Shown piece after piece: positions 20,230 to 32,040 of a stretch of DNA of 64,000 bases (position 1 is its first letter; every line of letters starts with the position of its first letter). The DNA comes from Ischnura elegans (lineage: Eukaryota > Arthropoda > Insecta > Odonata > Coenagrionidae). The stretch lies in contig NC_060247.1 in NCBI RefSeq assembly GCF_921293095.1, positions 52,859,111-52,923,110 on the forward strand, read 5' to 3'. Both the position numbers and the translations under genes were made by a program. The notes below the pieces were generated by a model. It searched no databases. It saw nothing but the letters and a program-made list of their open reading frames with translations, and was not told the origin of the DNA.

Positions 20230-23200
20230 TTAGACTTTATTAAAACTGTTTATTTCTCTGAGAAACCGAAATGTACAGATTAAGTTGGTAGGGTGGTCTC
20301 CTAAAAGGGTTTTTAGGTCTCCCCCTAGATTATTTCGTCTTCGCGCTTCGCGGTACTTAAAACAATCTAGCATGATGTGTCTAATACTTAATGGACATTT
20401 ACAATCCCCACATTGGGGAGGTTCCTTCTCTTCAGTAAAGAGATACGCATGGGTCAGGGGGCTGTGCCCTATCCTCAATCGTGTAAGTACTACTTCCTCT
20501 CTCCGATTACTACGAGCTGAGGAGGGCCACGCTGCTACCATGTCCTTGATGCCACGGAGCTTGTTATTATTTAGAATCCTCCATGACTCCCTCCATTTTC
20601 CAAATACCACGTTTCTTAGAGATGCTCGTAAGTCCTCGTGGGGAACCAGCGTTGAGACAAGAACTTCGTTATTCAGAGCTTCCTTGGCCATAGCGTCTGC
20701 TCTCTCATTCCCGGCTATCCCCTCATGTCCCGGTACCCACAGAAAATGGATATTCAAACCCTTTCTCGAAAGGGTCAGCAGGAGAGAGTATATTTCTTGC
20801 ACGATCGGGTGCACGAGTGAGAAGCCAGAGATGGCTTGTAGCGAGCTCCTGGAGTCAGTGCATATGACAAAGGAGCCGCCGAGGTCACCTGGGGCTTCTA
20901 GAGCTGTCCTTATGGCATAAAGCTCCGCCGTGTACACACTGCACATCGGGTGAAGCTTTGCTCTGATGTTCCCGTGGATAGGGGAGAACACTGCACATGC
21001 ACAAGCAGAGTTATCTTTCAAACCGTCAGTGTAAACGGGGGTAAGGTTGGGGTGATTCCATCGGAACATGGCAAACAAACGCTGGTACTCCGAGGGAGTT
21101 GTGGAAGACTTCGGTCGAGATCGTGAAAGAATATTCACCACCGGAGTGGGAGTGATCCAAGGGGGGTGTTCCGAGAATGAAACAGGATACACTTCAGGTA
21201 GCGTGAATTCGCATCCGCGAATAAAATCGTTAAAACGAACGCTTACTTGTCTGGTTGCTTTAGTCCTTCGGTTAAAAACATTAATAAAACGGGGTTTAAA
21301 AAGTAAACTATAACATGGGTGACTCGTCATTGCTAAAATTTTGGAAACGTAGCTACAAAGAAGCCAGGTCCTTCGGTAACATAGAGGAGGCTCGCCTGCG
21401 TCGGTATATATACTGGGAATCGGGCTGGTCCTAAACGCCCCAGTGCATAGTCGCAGACCTGCGTTGTGCACTGAATTAAGTGCTTTCAAATACGTCTCGC
21501 GAGCGGACGCATACACGAATGAGCTGTAGTCTAATTTCGACCGCACCAGTGTGCGGTAAAGTAAAATTAAGGTGGTGCGGTCTGCTCCCCAAGATGCGTG
21601 GCTTAAAAACTTTAAAATGTTCAAAGACTTCAAACAGTTTACCTTGACAGAATTAATGTGCTCCTTCCAGTTGAGTTTGTGGTCGAGGGTCATCCCCAGA
21701 AAACGGACTGATTCCACAAATGGGAGGTTTCTACCACCTAGGTGTAACGTGGGATTTACATGGACGCCCCGAGTGCGAGAAAAGTGAACGCACTTTGTTT
21801 TCTCCAAAGAGAAAAGGAAGCCGTTATTTTGGGTCCATTTGTGAAGTTTATTGATGGTGAGTTGCGCCTTACGCGATGCATTAACGACCCTAGATGATCT
21901 GCAGAAAATCGCGAGATCATCCACAAACAGTGACCCTAACACTGGCTCCTTGATGCAGTGAGCTATGTCGTTGATCGCAATAGCGAACGTCACGCTCAGA
22001 ACGGAGCCTTGGGGAACTCCGTTTTCAAGAGGGTAAAAATTTGACGACAACTGTCCCGTCCTTACTTTAAAAACACGGTTGGTTAAAAAATTTTGTATAA
22101 AAATGGGCAAACAGCCTCTAAAACCCCACTCGCGTAATACGCGTAGAATCTTACGTCGCCAGACCCGGTCGTAAGCCTTCTCTAAGTCGAAAAATACACC
22201 GACTACGTGTTGGCGGAGAAGGAAGGCTTCTTGGATGAAATTTTCAATTCTAACCAAGTGATCCATTGTGGAACGAATCCGTCTGAATCCGCATTGTATC
22301 CTAGAGAGGAGTTTTCGACGCTCCAGCCACCAAATGAGACGTCGATTTACCATTCGCTCCATTAACTTGCACAGGCAGCTGGTGAGAGAAATCGGCCGGT
22401 AAGAATTCGGATCAGCTCGGTCTTTTCCATGTTTTGGGATGGGAACAATGACGGACTCCCGCCAGGACGGAGGAAAATCCCCATTGGCCCAGAGCTGATT
22501 AAAAGTTTCAAGGATTTCCAGCAACGCCGATTCCGATAGATTTCGGAGGAAGGCATTGTGGATCTCGTCGGGTCCTGGGGACGTGTCGTGGGAGTCTTGG
22601 ATGGCAGATTTCAGCTCCCAAATGGTAAATGGCATATTGTAGTCTGCCGTTGTTTTAGGCTCCATAAAGGATATAGGGACGTTCTCGAGCCTTTTCTTGA
22701 GGATCGCAGAGGAAGGTTCATAGCATTCGTCGCTGCTCACTTTGGCGAGTAATTGGGCGAATACGTTCCCTATCGCAGCTGGAGAAGTGATAACCTTTCC
22801 TTCGACTTCTAGGAAGGATATACCTAGATGCTGGCTGCTACCCGATATGCTCCTCACCTTACGCCATACCTGTGCAAGTGGAGTCCTGTGGTTGACACCG
22901 GAGACAAAATTCATCCAAGAAATCCTCTTTGCGTCCTTTATTACCTGACGCGCTTTCGCTCTTAGTCGCCGAAAAGCGGAGAGATTATTTGCTGCAGGAT
23001 ACTTGTTGAAAATTCGGAGAGCTTTCTTACGTTTTTTAATGGCTTCTGCGCAGGTTTCATTCCACTATGGCACAGCATTTCTTGGAAGGATGCTTCGAGA
23101 TCGTGGTATGCTAATTTCGGCGGCTTGAATGATGCTGGATGTCAAAAGATTTACGTTTGTTACACAGTCGTTGTTTTTATCCCACACGTAGTTAAAATTT

Positions 23201-23928
23201 GAGTTAAAAAGATGCCAATCAGCTTTCCGGACAATCCAACAGCCTGGTCTAATAAAATCGGGGTTTAAATTTTGCTCCCTTTTGATTAAAAGGGGAAAGT
23301 GATCGCTCCCACTAAGATCCTTATGCACAGAGAGTTTGAGTTTATTGACCAAACTAGTCGATACAATACCCAAGTCAATGGAGGAAGAATCGCCGCTATA
23401 AGAGTTAAAACGGGTTTTCTCGCCGTTATTGAGCAAAATTAGGTTAAAATCACTAATAAAACTTGATAAAATACGTCCCCTACGGTTGCACTGTTCCGGG
23501 GTGCTTCCCCATAGACGATCGTGAGCATTGAAATCTCCGAGTAAAATAAAAGGCTGAGGTAGCTGATGAACAAGGGATTCTAGATTAAAACGGGTGACGG
23601 GTGCACCCTCGGGCAGGTAAACGTTGCACACCGTTATCGCCTCGGGAGCGTGCACCGTCACCGCTACCGCTTGGAACGGTGTGTTAAGATTTATTCGGGA
23701 GGTGTAAAGAGCCTCCCGGACAAAAACCGAAACTCCACCATGGGCTCGTTGGCCGCTGGTATCGTCCAATCTAAAAGCGTGAAAATGTTTTAAAAATCCC
23801 TTGTCCGTGTCCTTAAAACGTGTTTCCTGCAGACATATACAGGACGGGTTAAAATCTCTGATTAAAATGTCTAGCTCCTCCTTATGCCGATAAAAACCGT
23901 TACAGTTCCACTGTATGATAAAAGCCAT
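20230..23928 (-). pseudogene. I-clade ORF2, copy B (one internal stop)
   Basis: Endonuclease (MAFIIQWNCNGFYRHKEEL, LQETRFK, GDFNAHDRLWGS, GSDHFPLL), linker, RT and RNase H to the natural stop after LREINSFNKV. One TAG (about 23062-23064) replaces the first Trp of the PWWNE motif that is intact in A. RT motif B reads SVTFAIAIND and lacks the Leu found in A, C and E. RT motif A is FFDLEKAYDRVW and motif C LFVDDLAIF. RNase H (YTDGLKDNSACACAV, YTAELYAIRTAL, CTDSRSSL, WVPGHEGIAGNERAD) is followed by a Cys-rich C-terminus (CGDCKCPLSIRHIMLDC). Everything but the single stop is open. Confidence 0.9.
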
Positions 23929-23989
23929 TAAAAATTGATAAAAGGTAAATAAATAAATAGATTAATTAATTTAAAACTGACAGGGAGAG

Positions 23990-25161
23990 TCAACGCTTAA
24001 TGCGTCTTCTCTCCTTAGCCTTCGCCCGGATGATTTCTGACTCGGAAATATATTCGTCTTCTTCCATAGACTCTGGTTGGCTACGCGTAGGCGAACCAGA
24101 TGGACCCGGGGACTGAGATTTTCCACGCCTGCTTTGCGTGGCCACGGTGGGTGTTGTGGTTGGGTTCTTCTTTGAAGAGCCCTGACTAGCATCGTTTTTT
24201 TCCGGCGGTGTGCCCTTCTTCGTTGCCGGCTTGGTAGCCTTATCCGGCTTGGCTTGCTTTGCATTCTTAATAGTATGTTCTTCCTTATTTTTCTCTTGCG
24301 TGTCTGTATTGTTAGTTTTCTCACTGTCTACTACGGCAGCATACGAACGGGAGAACGTAGGCGCGATGAGTGTTCTGTATTTCTTTCGTGCTTCTTGATA
24401 TGGCAGCTTTTCCACGGTCTTTATCTCCATTATTTTTTTCTCTTCTCTCATCTTGGGGCAATCTCGAGAATAAACCGGATGTGATCCCTCGCAATTCACA
24501 CAGGTTGGTGCAGAGGTGCACGCGTCACCTTCGTGTTTATCTTTGCCACAGCGCGGGCAGGTGGCCTTGCCCTCACATCTGGTAGCGATGTGGCCGAAAC
24601 GCTGGCATTGAAAACACCGCATGGGGCTAGGAATGAATGGCCTTACGGAAACAGATTCGTATCCCACAGACCTTGTCAGGAAGTTTGTCACGACAGAAAG
24701 TGAGGATGACGGACGTGCTGTTGGTCAGCTCACCGTTCCTCTTTGTCTTTAGACGGCGGCAGTCTATTACACCCTGAGATGCCATCTCACTCTTTATCTC
24801 ATCTTCAGAGACGTAGAGTAGGCCGTAATGCGAAATGACTCCCCGACATGTATTGAGTGTTTGGTGCACCTGGACCTTAACGGGTATTTCGTTAAATTTT
24901 GTCATTTTCAATAACTTTTCGTGTTTCTTTGCTGGTTTTAATTAACAGTGATCCATCCCTTAATTTTTTGGCCGATTCTAAGTCACCGGGTATCGCTGCC
25001 GACAGAACTCGTCTTATTAGAAAGGGAGATACTTTTGTCAGGGTCTCACCATCATTAGCACACCTCATAACAAGGAATTTCCGACATGCGGTAGACTTAC
25101 TTTCTCCCCCGCCCACTTCCGGACGGGATCTTTTCGTTGGAGGAAGAAAGTTGTTATCCAT
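23990..25161 (-). pseudogene. I-clade ORF1, copy B (two frameshifts)
   Basis: Starts MDNNFLPPTKRSRP and ends in a basic tail (KAKERRRIKR). Frameshifts near 24905 and 24675 split it into three pieces. The three knuckles are present (CFQCQRFGHIATRC, CPRCGKDKHEGDAC, CVNCEGSHPVYSRDC). The middle domain is recognisably homologous to ORF1 of copy A but far more diverged than the 5' UTR. The lysine- and proline-rich C-terminal third is almost unalignable with A. Confidence 0.88.
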
Positions 25162-25785
25162 GGACTCAAAACAGAAATTCATCCCCTGGGCTCCCCACCC
25201 ACCACGGAGCCACACATTCGGGACGCCACACCGAGATCCGGTGTGGTCGCCAGGGCTACCCGAGGGATATAGGAACCTTTGATAGGGGATCTCTTTTGGG
25301 TTAGAACCTCCAGCGCGGGGGCCCTCCGAACCCACGCACCTTCGGCCGCCCTACGGAGACCCCCATATCTCCAGCACTAACCCGTCCTGGCGTACGCTCG
25401 GAAGGAACCGCCACGCTCCCCAGCCGCCAGGAGCCGATTGACCGAGCTGGGCTCTTCTCGGCCGCCCGTTTTTCGGGGAATCCAGGGCCGAAGTGGGGTG
25501 TTGAACTCCGGCCCATACCGGGTGTTCGACGCCCAGCTGGGTGCCGGAGAACTCACCCACCAGGATCCCCTTCTCCCCCTTGTACGGGTCTCCACGCACG
25601 GCAAACACGTGGGTGATTCTGGACGCCAGATGTTTCGGCTACTCAGCACAGCAGAGTCACATGCTGTCTGGACGCTATCCTAGCGTACGAAGGGTTTTTT
25701 GACGAGGTTGTCTCCCCGGTGGGCTCGGGTCCGTGGGGGCGCGACTCCCCAAAGGAAGAGATTACTCTCTTCCCCCCGTGCGGGG
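25162..25785 (-). promoter_or_regulatory. 5' UTR with presumed internal promoter, copy B
   Basis: Nearly identical to the leader of copies A and C from the 5' terminus to about 25179 (ATCCCCTGGG), then abruptly different up to and beyond the ORF1 ATG. Long stretches are unchanged, with scattered single substitutions. Confidence 0.7.
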
Positions 25786-25975
25786 GATTTGCTTAGTTTA
25801 TTCACTGTGTTCTCTGGTGTGCATATTCTTAAGTCACTTGTTTTCGTATTTACTGTGTTTTCTAAGAGTGTCGTGACATCGACTCAGGCCTTGTGGTGTG
25901 ACTTATTTAGGGTCTCTTGCTCTGATAATTATTTCCTCGCATCAGTGTTTGTGTGCTCTGTAGATTACCGAGTTC

Positions 25976-26815
25976 ATGTCTCAAAATCCAGAAAACCCCT
26001 ACGCGGTAGAGTATCTCACCACGTCGTCAGACCGGCGTGATCGTCTTAATGCTCGCCAAACTTCCTTGAATGCTGTAGAGTCAAACGTAGGCTCAGCTAA
26101 CTCTCTCGAGCAACACGAATCCATAGTCAACATGGATAACGCGGACGGTCTGCGTGTGGTACGTCAATTGATTGACGAAATTCCTACTTCGTCAAGTTCG
26201 TCTTCTAGTGTATGGTTTAGTTTTATTTGTAAAACCTCAGAGTTGCTAGATTTGGCTCTGACCTCTCAAACTCACTTATTTACTCTTTTACTATGTAAGC
26301 TGCCACCAAATTGTCGACCCTTCTGGCTGGGTGTTATTCGTAGGAATGCTTCCTGGGATAAAACTATCTCCGAAATTTGGGACACTTTCGTCTCCAATCG
26401 CGAGCTTGACCGTTTGGCTCAAAAGATTTCAATTCCCTAATGAAAACCCTCGTGATTTCTATTACTCTATCGTGTCTGCAAATAAGGCACTAGGAAAAAA
26501 GTTTACCGATCTCGAACTCGTGGAAGTCATTCTTGATGGTATCAATCCACTAACGCAGTCTGTTTTGCTCTTTTGTCAAAAGCCCACGAATTTGGTCGAC
26601 TTGGAAAAAATGTTGATTCATGCCGCTAAAGCTCTTATGACACGAGCTGAGTACTCAAATTCTGTTTCCGAATCGCGCCCCACTGTTCAATTTCCTCGTT
26701 CTCCTCAATCCTCTACTCTTACATGCCATTACTGCCGAAAACGTGGTCACGTTGAGCGAGAATGTCGAAAGAAAATACGTGATTTGAACGCTCGAGACAG
26801 GCCGTCTCGGCCACA
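25976..26815 (+). pseudogene. Gypsy gag (one frameshift)
   Basis: Reads from MSQNPENPYAVEY; the capsid-like region (WFSFICKTSELLDLA, RNASWDKTISEIWDTF) runs to about 26425. There the frame shifts at GGCTCAAAAG, and gag continues as RFQFPNENPRDFYYSIV, LELVEVILDGINP. It ends in a zinc knuckle (CHYCRKRGHVEREC) near 26725. A four-A run at the break suggests a slippage-type indel; programmed frameshifting in mid-gag would be unusual. Confidence 0.75.
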
Positions 26816-28958
26816 GCTGACTTTTGCTTGCGGTGACTCATTCCTCGGCCTTGCTCATATCCCAGTTCAAATTCAGGGCGTGCCTGGAGACGCGTTGCTT
26901 GACACAGGGTCTACTCTGTCGTTGCTTGATGAACGATTTTGGAACAATATTAATAAATGCAGACGAAGTCGTAGACAAGGCTGTTCAATTCCATTACATT
27001 CTATCGCCGGTGATAAAATTATACTTCGCACTCGAGTGACTTTACGTGTGAAAATTAAATCGTTGTCATGGCAACATCAGTTCTATGTGTGTTCTCTCCC
27101 GGTTCCGTGTCTTTTAGGACAGGATTTCATTAAGAAGGCGTCTATTTCTATTCACCCGAATGGCTTTTCTTTTGCGTCGTCTCCGGATCGCGTATTTCCA
27201 TTTCGTGAAAAACTGATAGAAGACGATTTGGATTCCACTATTTCTGAAAACGACGGTAGTGAGCATGATTTCAATTCGACTTGTGTGGCAAAATCCATGA
27301 CCGATGGCGAAAATAGTAATTTACGCCAAACTAATTCGCACTTGCTCGCTCGTGACGCTCCCGCTTCGCCGTTTGAACTTGAAAAACAAATGAGCAGCGT
27401 ATTATCTCGTTTCTCCGATGTAGTCCGTCATTCTCATGGCGCGACACACCTGTTACAGTATGAATTGGAGGTGACTGACAATCAGCCAATTCGTTCGTCC
27501 CCGTATTCTTTATCGCCGCCGAAGTTACAAGCATTGAAAAGTCACTTGAAGAAACTTTTGGACGATAAAATTATCGAACCGTCTAATTCTCAATGGGCAA
27601 GCCCTGCGTTTCTAATTCCCAAAAAGGACGGATCTGATCGGTTGGTGGTCGATTATCGTAAGTTAAACAAGAAGGTAAAGGCGGATTGTTTCCCCACGCC
27701 CAATGTCGAAAATGCCTTCCAGTATTTGGGTAAGGCCAAATTCTTTTCTATTATCGATTTAAATTCTGCATTTCATCAAATTCCTCTCTCGTCAACGGCG
27801 AAGCAGTACACAGCTTTTATTACACCACTCGGTCTGTATCAATATACTAGGCTGCCATTCGGTCTAACGACTTCACCCCAAATTTTTTGTAGGTTGATGG
27901 ATTTGGTATTGGGTGACCTTAAATATGCTTGTGTTTTTCCTTATATTGATGATCTGTGTATCTACTCGAGGGACTTTGAGCAACATCTGTTGGACGTGGA
28001 AGCAGTGCTATCCAAACTGAGGGTGGCAGGACTCACGGTACATCCTGACAAGTTAAAAATGGCCCAAACATCCATTGCATTCCTTGGCCACAGAATTTCT
28101 GAAGGGGCACTTATGGTGGACCCAGATCGCACTGCAGCTATCAGAGAGTTCCGCACTCCGAGATCGGTGAAGGAGGTGTCACGTTTTCTTGGTATGTCTT
28201 CTTTCTATTCTAAATTTATCCCTAACTTCGCCGAATTGTCATCACCGTTGACTCGCTTGAAACGGAAGGGTGCTGTTTTTCGTTGGGACGGTGAGCTGCA
28301 GGAAGCATTCCAAAAGTTAAAAGAGTGTTTAACTAATCCACCAGTACTATCTCTCCCTGACTTTGACAAAGAATTTAACTTGTATGCTGATGCCAGCCAA
28401 GTTGCCCTAGGGGCTGTGTTAAATCAATATTATGATGGTCATTTAAAGCCAGTTGCTTATGCTAGTAGGATGCTCAATGATCATGAAAAACGTCTGCCCT
28501 CTTATGAACTAGAATCTATGAGTTGTTGTTGGGCTGTTGAAAAATTCCGGTCATACGTGCAATTTAAACCTTTTCACTTGTATACTGATAATAATGCCTT
28601 GACTTGGCTATTCAAACATCCTAAGCAGCTAGGAAAAGTGGGGCGTATGGTCCTAAAGTTATCTGCTTTTCGTTTTGTCATTCACCATGTAAAAGGCAAG
28701 CAAAATAGTGTTGCTGATTGCTTATCTCGCCCCAATGAGTCTGATACGGCTTGCCAGAGCTCTCTCTTTCTGCATCATGTCCCTCTATCTTTTGTAAATA
28801 TTCGTGAGCACCAAATTTCTGATGCTGGTCTTAAGACCATTATTGAGGATTTATCTAGACCCAGAGTCACACCCGGGCTGGAAGTTAAAAAAACCACCTT
28901 CTATGCCATGTTACAAACAGAGCTGAAAAGCCCAAAATTGTTGTACCGCCTGCTATAA
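26816..28958 (+). CDS. Gypsy pol: protease, RT, RNase H
   Basis: Continues without break from the gag frame. Protease: GDALLDTGSTLSLL (catalytic DTG) near 26890. RT: SPAFLIPKKDGSDRLVVDYR, FSIIDLNSAFHQIPL (motif A), YTRLPFGLTTSPQIF and CVFPYIDDLCIYS (catalytic YIDD) at about 27940. RNase H: LYADASQVALGAVL, YELESMSCCWAVEKF and YTDNNALTWLF. The ORF ends early at 28958 because of a one-base loss just before the integrase; the natural frame continues as RPMLFKYFHDLP. Confidence 0.88.
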
Positions 28959-28963
28959 GGCCT

Positions 28964-29589
28964 ATGTTATTTAAATATTTTCATGACCTTCCTACCAGTG
29001 GCCACATGGGTATTTCCAAAACTTGTGAGAAAATTGGACGTCAGTTTTGGTGGCAAAATTGGAGGAAGGAAGTCACTGATATGGTCAAAAGATGTCACTC
29101 TTGTCAATTATCTAAGCCTTTAAATCGTCTCCCACAGGGGCAAATGTCTTCTGTTCTTTCAACTTACCCTTGGGAGAGAATTTATGTAGATTTTGTGGGT
29201 CCTTTGCCCCGTAGCAAGAATGGTAATGAGTATGCATTCACAATAATTGATGGTTTCTCAAAATTCACTTTCATTGAACCTATTAGGAGTGCAAGTGCCT
29301 CCTTGGTTGTTAACCTGTTGTCAAGGAAAATATTTCCCAAATTTGGATATCCAAAATTTCTTGTGTCAGACAATGGTTCTGCTTTTAAATCAAGGTTATT
29401 TCATAATACAATGTTTAAGCTTGGTGTTTCTCATGTTTGCACTTCACCATATTATCCTAAGGCAAACCAAGCGGAGAGGGTTCACAGAAATTTGAAATGT
29501 GCCCTCTCGTCCCTCTGTCATAATTCTCACAATAAATGGGAGGAATTTCTTCCTGACCTGTCTTTCTCGTTTAACTCAGCGAAGAGCTA
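28964..29589 (+). pseudogene. Gypsy integrase, truncated
   Basis: Zinc-binding region (HMGISKTCEKIGRQFWWQN, CHSCQLSK) is followed by the catalytic core with VDFVGPLPRS (first Asp), FLVSDNGSAFKS (second Asp) and YYPKANQAERVHR (Glu). All three catalytic residues are present. Sequence is lost after LSFSFNSAKS, where the duplication junction begins, so the C-terminal DNA-binding part is missing. Confidence 0.85.
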
Positions 29590-29602
29590 ACTCTCGTTTA
29601 AC

Positions 29603-30845
29603 TATTCAGAATCTTCTGGCGCCAGACTCGGTCATACGCCTTCTCCAGATCGAAGAACACGGCTATGACATGCTGGCCCAGAAGGAAAGCCTCCTGGATA
29701 AAATTCGGTTCGGTAAAATAAGCCTCGGTTCTCACGAGGTGGTCTGTGGTGGATCTACCTCGCCTGAAACCGCACTGGATATTGGAAAGAAGGTTCCGAC
29801 GTTCCAACCACCAAACGAGCCGACGGTTCACCATTCTTTCCATGGTCTTGCATAGACAACTGGTCAAGGATATTGGCCTATAATTATTTGGGTCTGTTTT
29901 ATCCTTTCCTTGTTTGGGGATAGGGACAACTACGGATTCCCGCCACGCTGTAGGGAAGCTTCCCTCAACCCAAATTTGATTGAGGGTATGGAGAATATCC
30001 ATCAACGCGTTCTCCGGTATATTCCGAAGAAATATGTTTAGGACACCGTCCACTCCTGGCGCGGTGTCTTTGGAATCCGCTATGGCGGACTTCAGTTCCC
30101 ATAAGGAAAAAATATCATTGTATCCGGCTGCTGCGTGCGATTCGGTGAAGTTCAAGTGTGGGGAGCGTTCCCTAATAGACAGGAAGGTTGCTGAGTAGTT
30201 CTCGTCGCTGCTGGTCTTGGCAAACGCTTCCCCGAGAACGTCGCATATCTCCTTCGGTGTGTGAAATGTCACACCTTGAAATACAAGGCACGAAACGCCG
30301 TGAACATGCCGTGCTCCCGATATAGCCCTCACCTTGTTCCAGACCTGAGTTAGTGGAGTCCTGTTGTTGATGGAGGATACATAATTTATCCAGGAGGCCT
30401 TCTTTGACTCCTTTATAATTAGTCGAGCCTTTGCTCTCAGTCGTCGAAATGAGGCAAGATTAGAGGCAGTTGGAAACTTAATAAATTAAACTTAGTAAAA
30501 ATACGGAGGGCACGTTTCCGTTTCTTAATAGCTTCGGCGCATTCCTCATTCCACCATGGTACCGCTGGTCGACGGATTGCGCCCTTAGATAAGGGGACAC
30601 TACGTTTCGCTGCGTCCACTATGCTAGCGGTTAGCACCGCAACGTTCTTTGTTCCACCCCTAAGAGCATCGTACGTGAAATTAAAAGAATTTTAAAAAAC
30701 AGACCAGTCGGCTTTGCGGACAATCCATTTGCCCTCGCGGATAAAATTCGTATTGTTAATCTCGTCAGATTCTTAAATATCGCCAAGGAACCTTCCTTAA
30801 GTGGAAGGGGGGAGCCAAGGATGATCATGTGCCTTTTGTTCACCT
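29603..30845 (-). mobile_element. I-clade copy E' (duplicate of part of copy E)
   Basis: Same sequence as 17493-18735, cut abruptly at 29603 in the RT domain (ends after KAYDRVWRQKILN). The 244-codon open stretch 29598-30332 covers the RT N-terminal half. It arose as part of a segmental duplication, not by retrotransposition: it has no 3' end, and its 5' neighbour is the same R2-like sequence as in copy 1. Confidence 0.9.
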
Positions 30846-30854
30846 CCGCGCGGT

Positions 30855-31390
30855 GAGAGTCGGTAACCTCAAATGCCAGGATTGAGGGCTAACGAACGAA
30901 GGCTTGTTGCGCTAACCGACTGTAAGGGGCATCCCCCCAAACGGTCTGCTTCCGTGCCTACCCGGTGTGCAGTCGATGTACCTTAAACAACGGAAGATGT
31001 ATTGGGTGTAACAGCCCTAGGGTCCAGCGGGTTGCCTCCCCGCTGGGTCGACATGCCTTGGCTACGAATAGAAAGCAAAGAATTTTCTGGGGGTCTGTGG
31101 TCCCCCATTAGTGGTACCTCGGAACAATAACCCTAAGGCGACAACATCCCATGAATTGGAAGGAAATGATTCCGGTAGTGTGAGTGAAAGGAAAGAAGTT
31201 TATATGTGCAATGAATGTAATCCCCCCCAGGGGATAACCATCGAAAATTGGACTAGGCGTGCTTAGAAGACATTGCCATCTAAATCTGGCCAATGAAATC
31301 ATCAAGACTGCTAAGAATGAGAGATGGAGTAAAGAGGAAATGTTGGTGTATGCAAATGAAGAAGCGTATTACACTGTTAATGGTAAAGAC
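30855..31390 (+). pseudogene. R2-like non-LTR element, 5' part (copy 2)
   Basis: Duplicate of 18745-19280. Here the downstream part of the element follows after a solo LTR, so with the LTR and one AGAC removed the Myb domain reads through as YYTVNGKDAFVNQHLFN. This shows that the second copy preserves the ancestral order. Confidence 0.75.
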
Positions 31391-32036
31391 TGTGCCATAA
31401 TGGGCACTTTCTCAATCCCTCCGAGATCTCAATCCCTCCGAGATCTCAATCCCTCCGAGATCTCAATCCCTCTGAGACTTAACCCCTCTGAGACTTGACC
31501 CCTCTGAGACTTGACCCCTCTGAGAAGTACCAATCTCGCGAAGCTCCAGAGTACGTCGTGCCTGCCTGATCCACGCGTGCCGCTGATCCTCGCGTCCTGT
31601 GAACTGCCCACAATTTATAGTGAATTCACCAACGATGTCGGCCTCTTTATGCCATGTGTGAACTATCGTTACTTTCCGCCACCGTTTACCCAATTGTAAG
31701 GTGAATCGTCAGCGTGAAACCAGTTTCCCCTCCTCTGCCTACACCTCCCCTCTCACGCCTGCTTCGAGCGCGGCCGCGATCCAGTAAGCGGTCTGGCTCG
31801 CTCTCTCTGCTACTGACCGCAGACAAGGAAGGAACTCTCTCTCGTGCCCGGCTTCTTCCCAACGGCAAGAGTACATTATCCTCAGGCAATTTAGTATTTT
31901 ATGTATTGTGCTCCTGTGCTTACTTTGGTTATTAAATGTATTATTACTGTTGGAAATCAACCATATTGTTTGTTAATTTTTTACTCCTAACCACCTATTT
32001 CTCGTCAATTCATTCTCGCGACGTGTGTGCGTTGCA
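31391..32036 (+). repeat. Gypsy solo LTR, 646 bp
   Basis: TGTGCC to TTGCA, flanked on both sides by AGAC (31387-31390 and 32037-32040). It differs from the first LTR by one extra 17-bp unit in the CTCAATCCCTCCGAGAT array. A solo LTR normally arises by recombination between the two LTRs of a full element. Confidence 0.92.
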
Positions 32037-32040
32037 AGAC

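Larger units (their letters stand above)
20103..25785 (-). mobile_element. I-clade non-LTR retrotransposon, copy B (full length, 5683 bp)
   Basis: Complete copy inserted into the gypsy leader with the 11-bp target duplication GATTTGCTTAG (20092-20102 and 25786-25796). The 3' end carries a short TAC repeat (TAGTAGTA on the plus strand). ORF1 has two frameshifts and ORF2 one stop, so this copy is dead. Its coding sequence is close to copy D and distant from copies A and C, while its 5' UTR is close to A and C. Confidence 0.93.
19281..29602 (+). mobile_element. Ty3/gypsy LTR retrotransposon, interrupted and lacking its 3' end
   Basis: 5' LTR, primer site and leader (to 20102), then I-clade copy B (20103-25785), then leader, gag and pol (25786-29602). 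Continuity across B is shown by the duplicated GATTTGCTTAG at 20092 and 25786. The sequence stops inside the integrase core at about 29587-29602, where it joins a copy of element E. Polypurine tract and an adjoining 3' LTR are absent. Inserted into an R2-like element with a 4-bp AGAC duplication. Confidence 0.88.
29603..32037. repeat. 2.4-kb duplicated segment, copy 2
   Basis: Partner of 17493-19910. The join on its left carries a 12-base repeat TCTCGTTTAACT (29565-29576 and 29592-29603), as if a short stretch had been copied into the junction. On the right the R2-like reading frame resumes, so copy 2 keeps the original context. Confidence 0.92.

Noticed and set aside
26425-26440. Programmed frameshift site in gypsy gag
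   Set aside because: The break falls in mid-gag before the zinc knuckle, whereas programmed shifts separate gag from pol. A plain indel in an A run is more likely.
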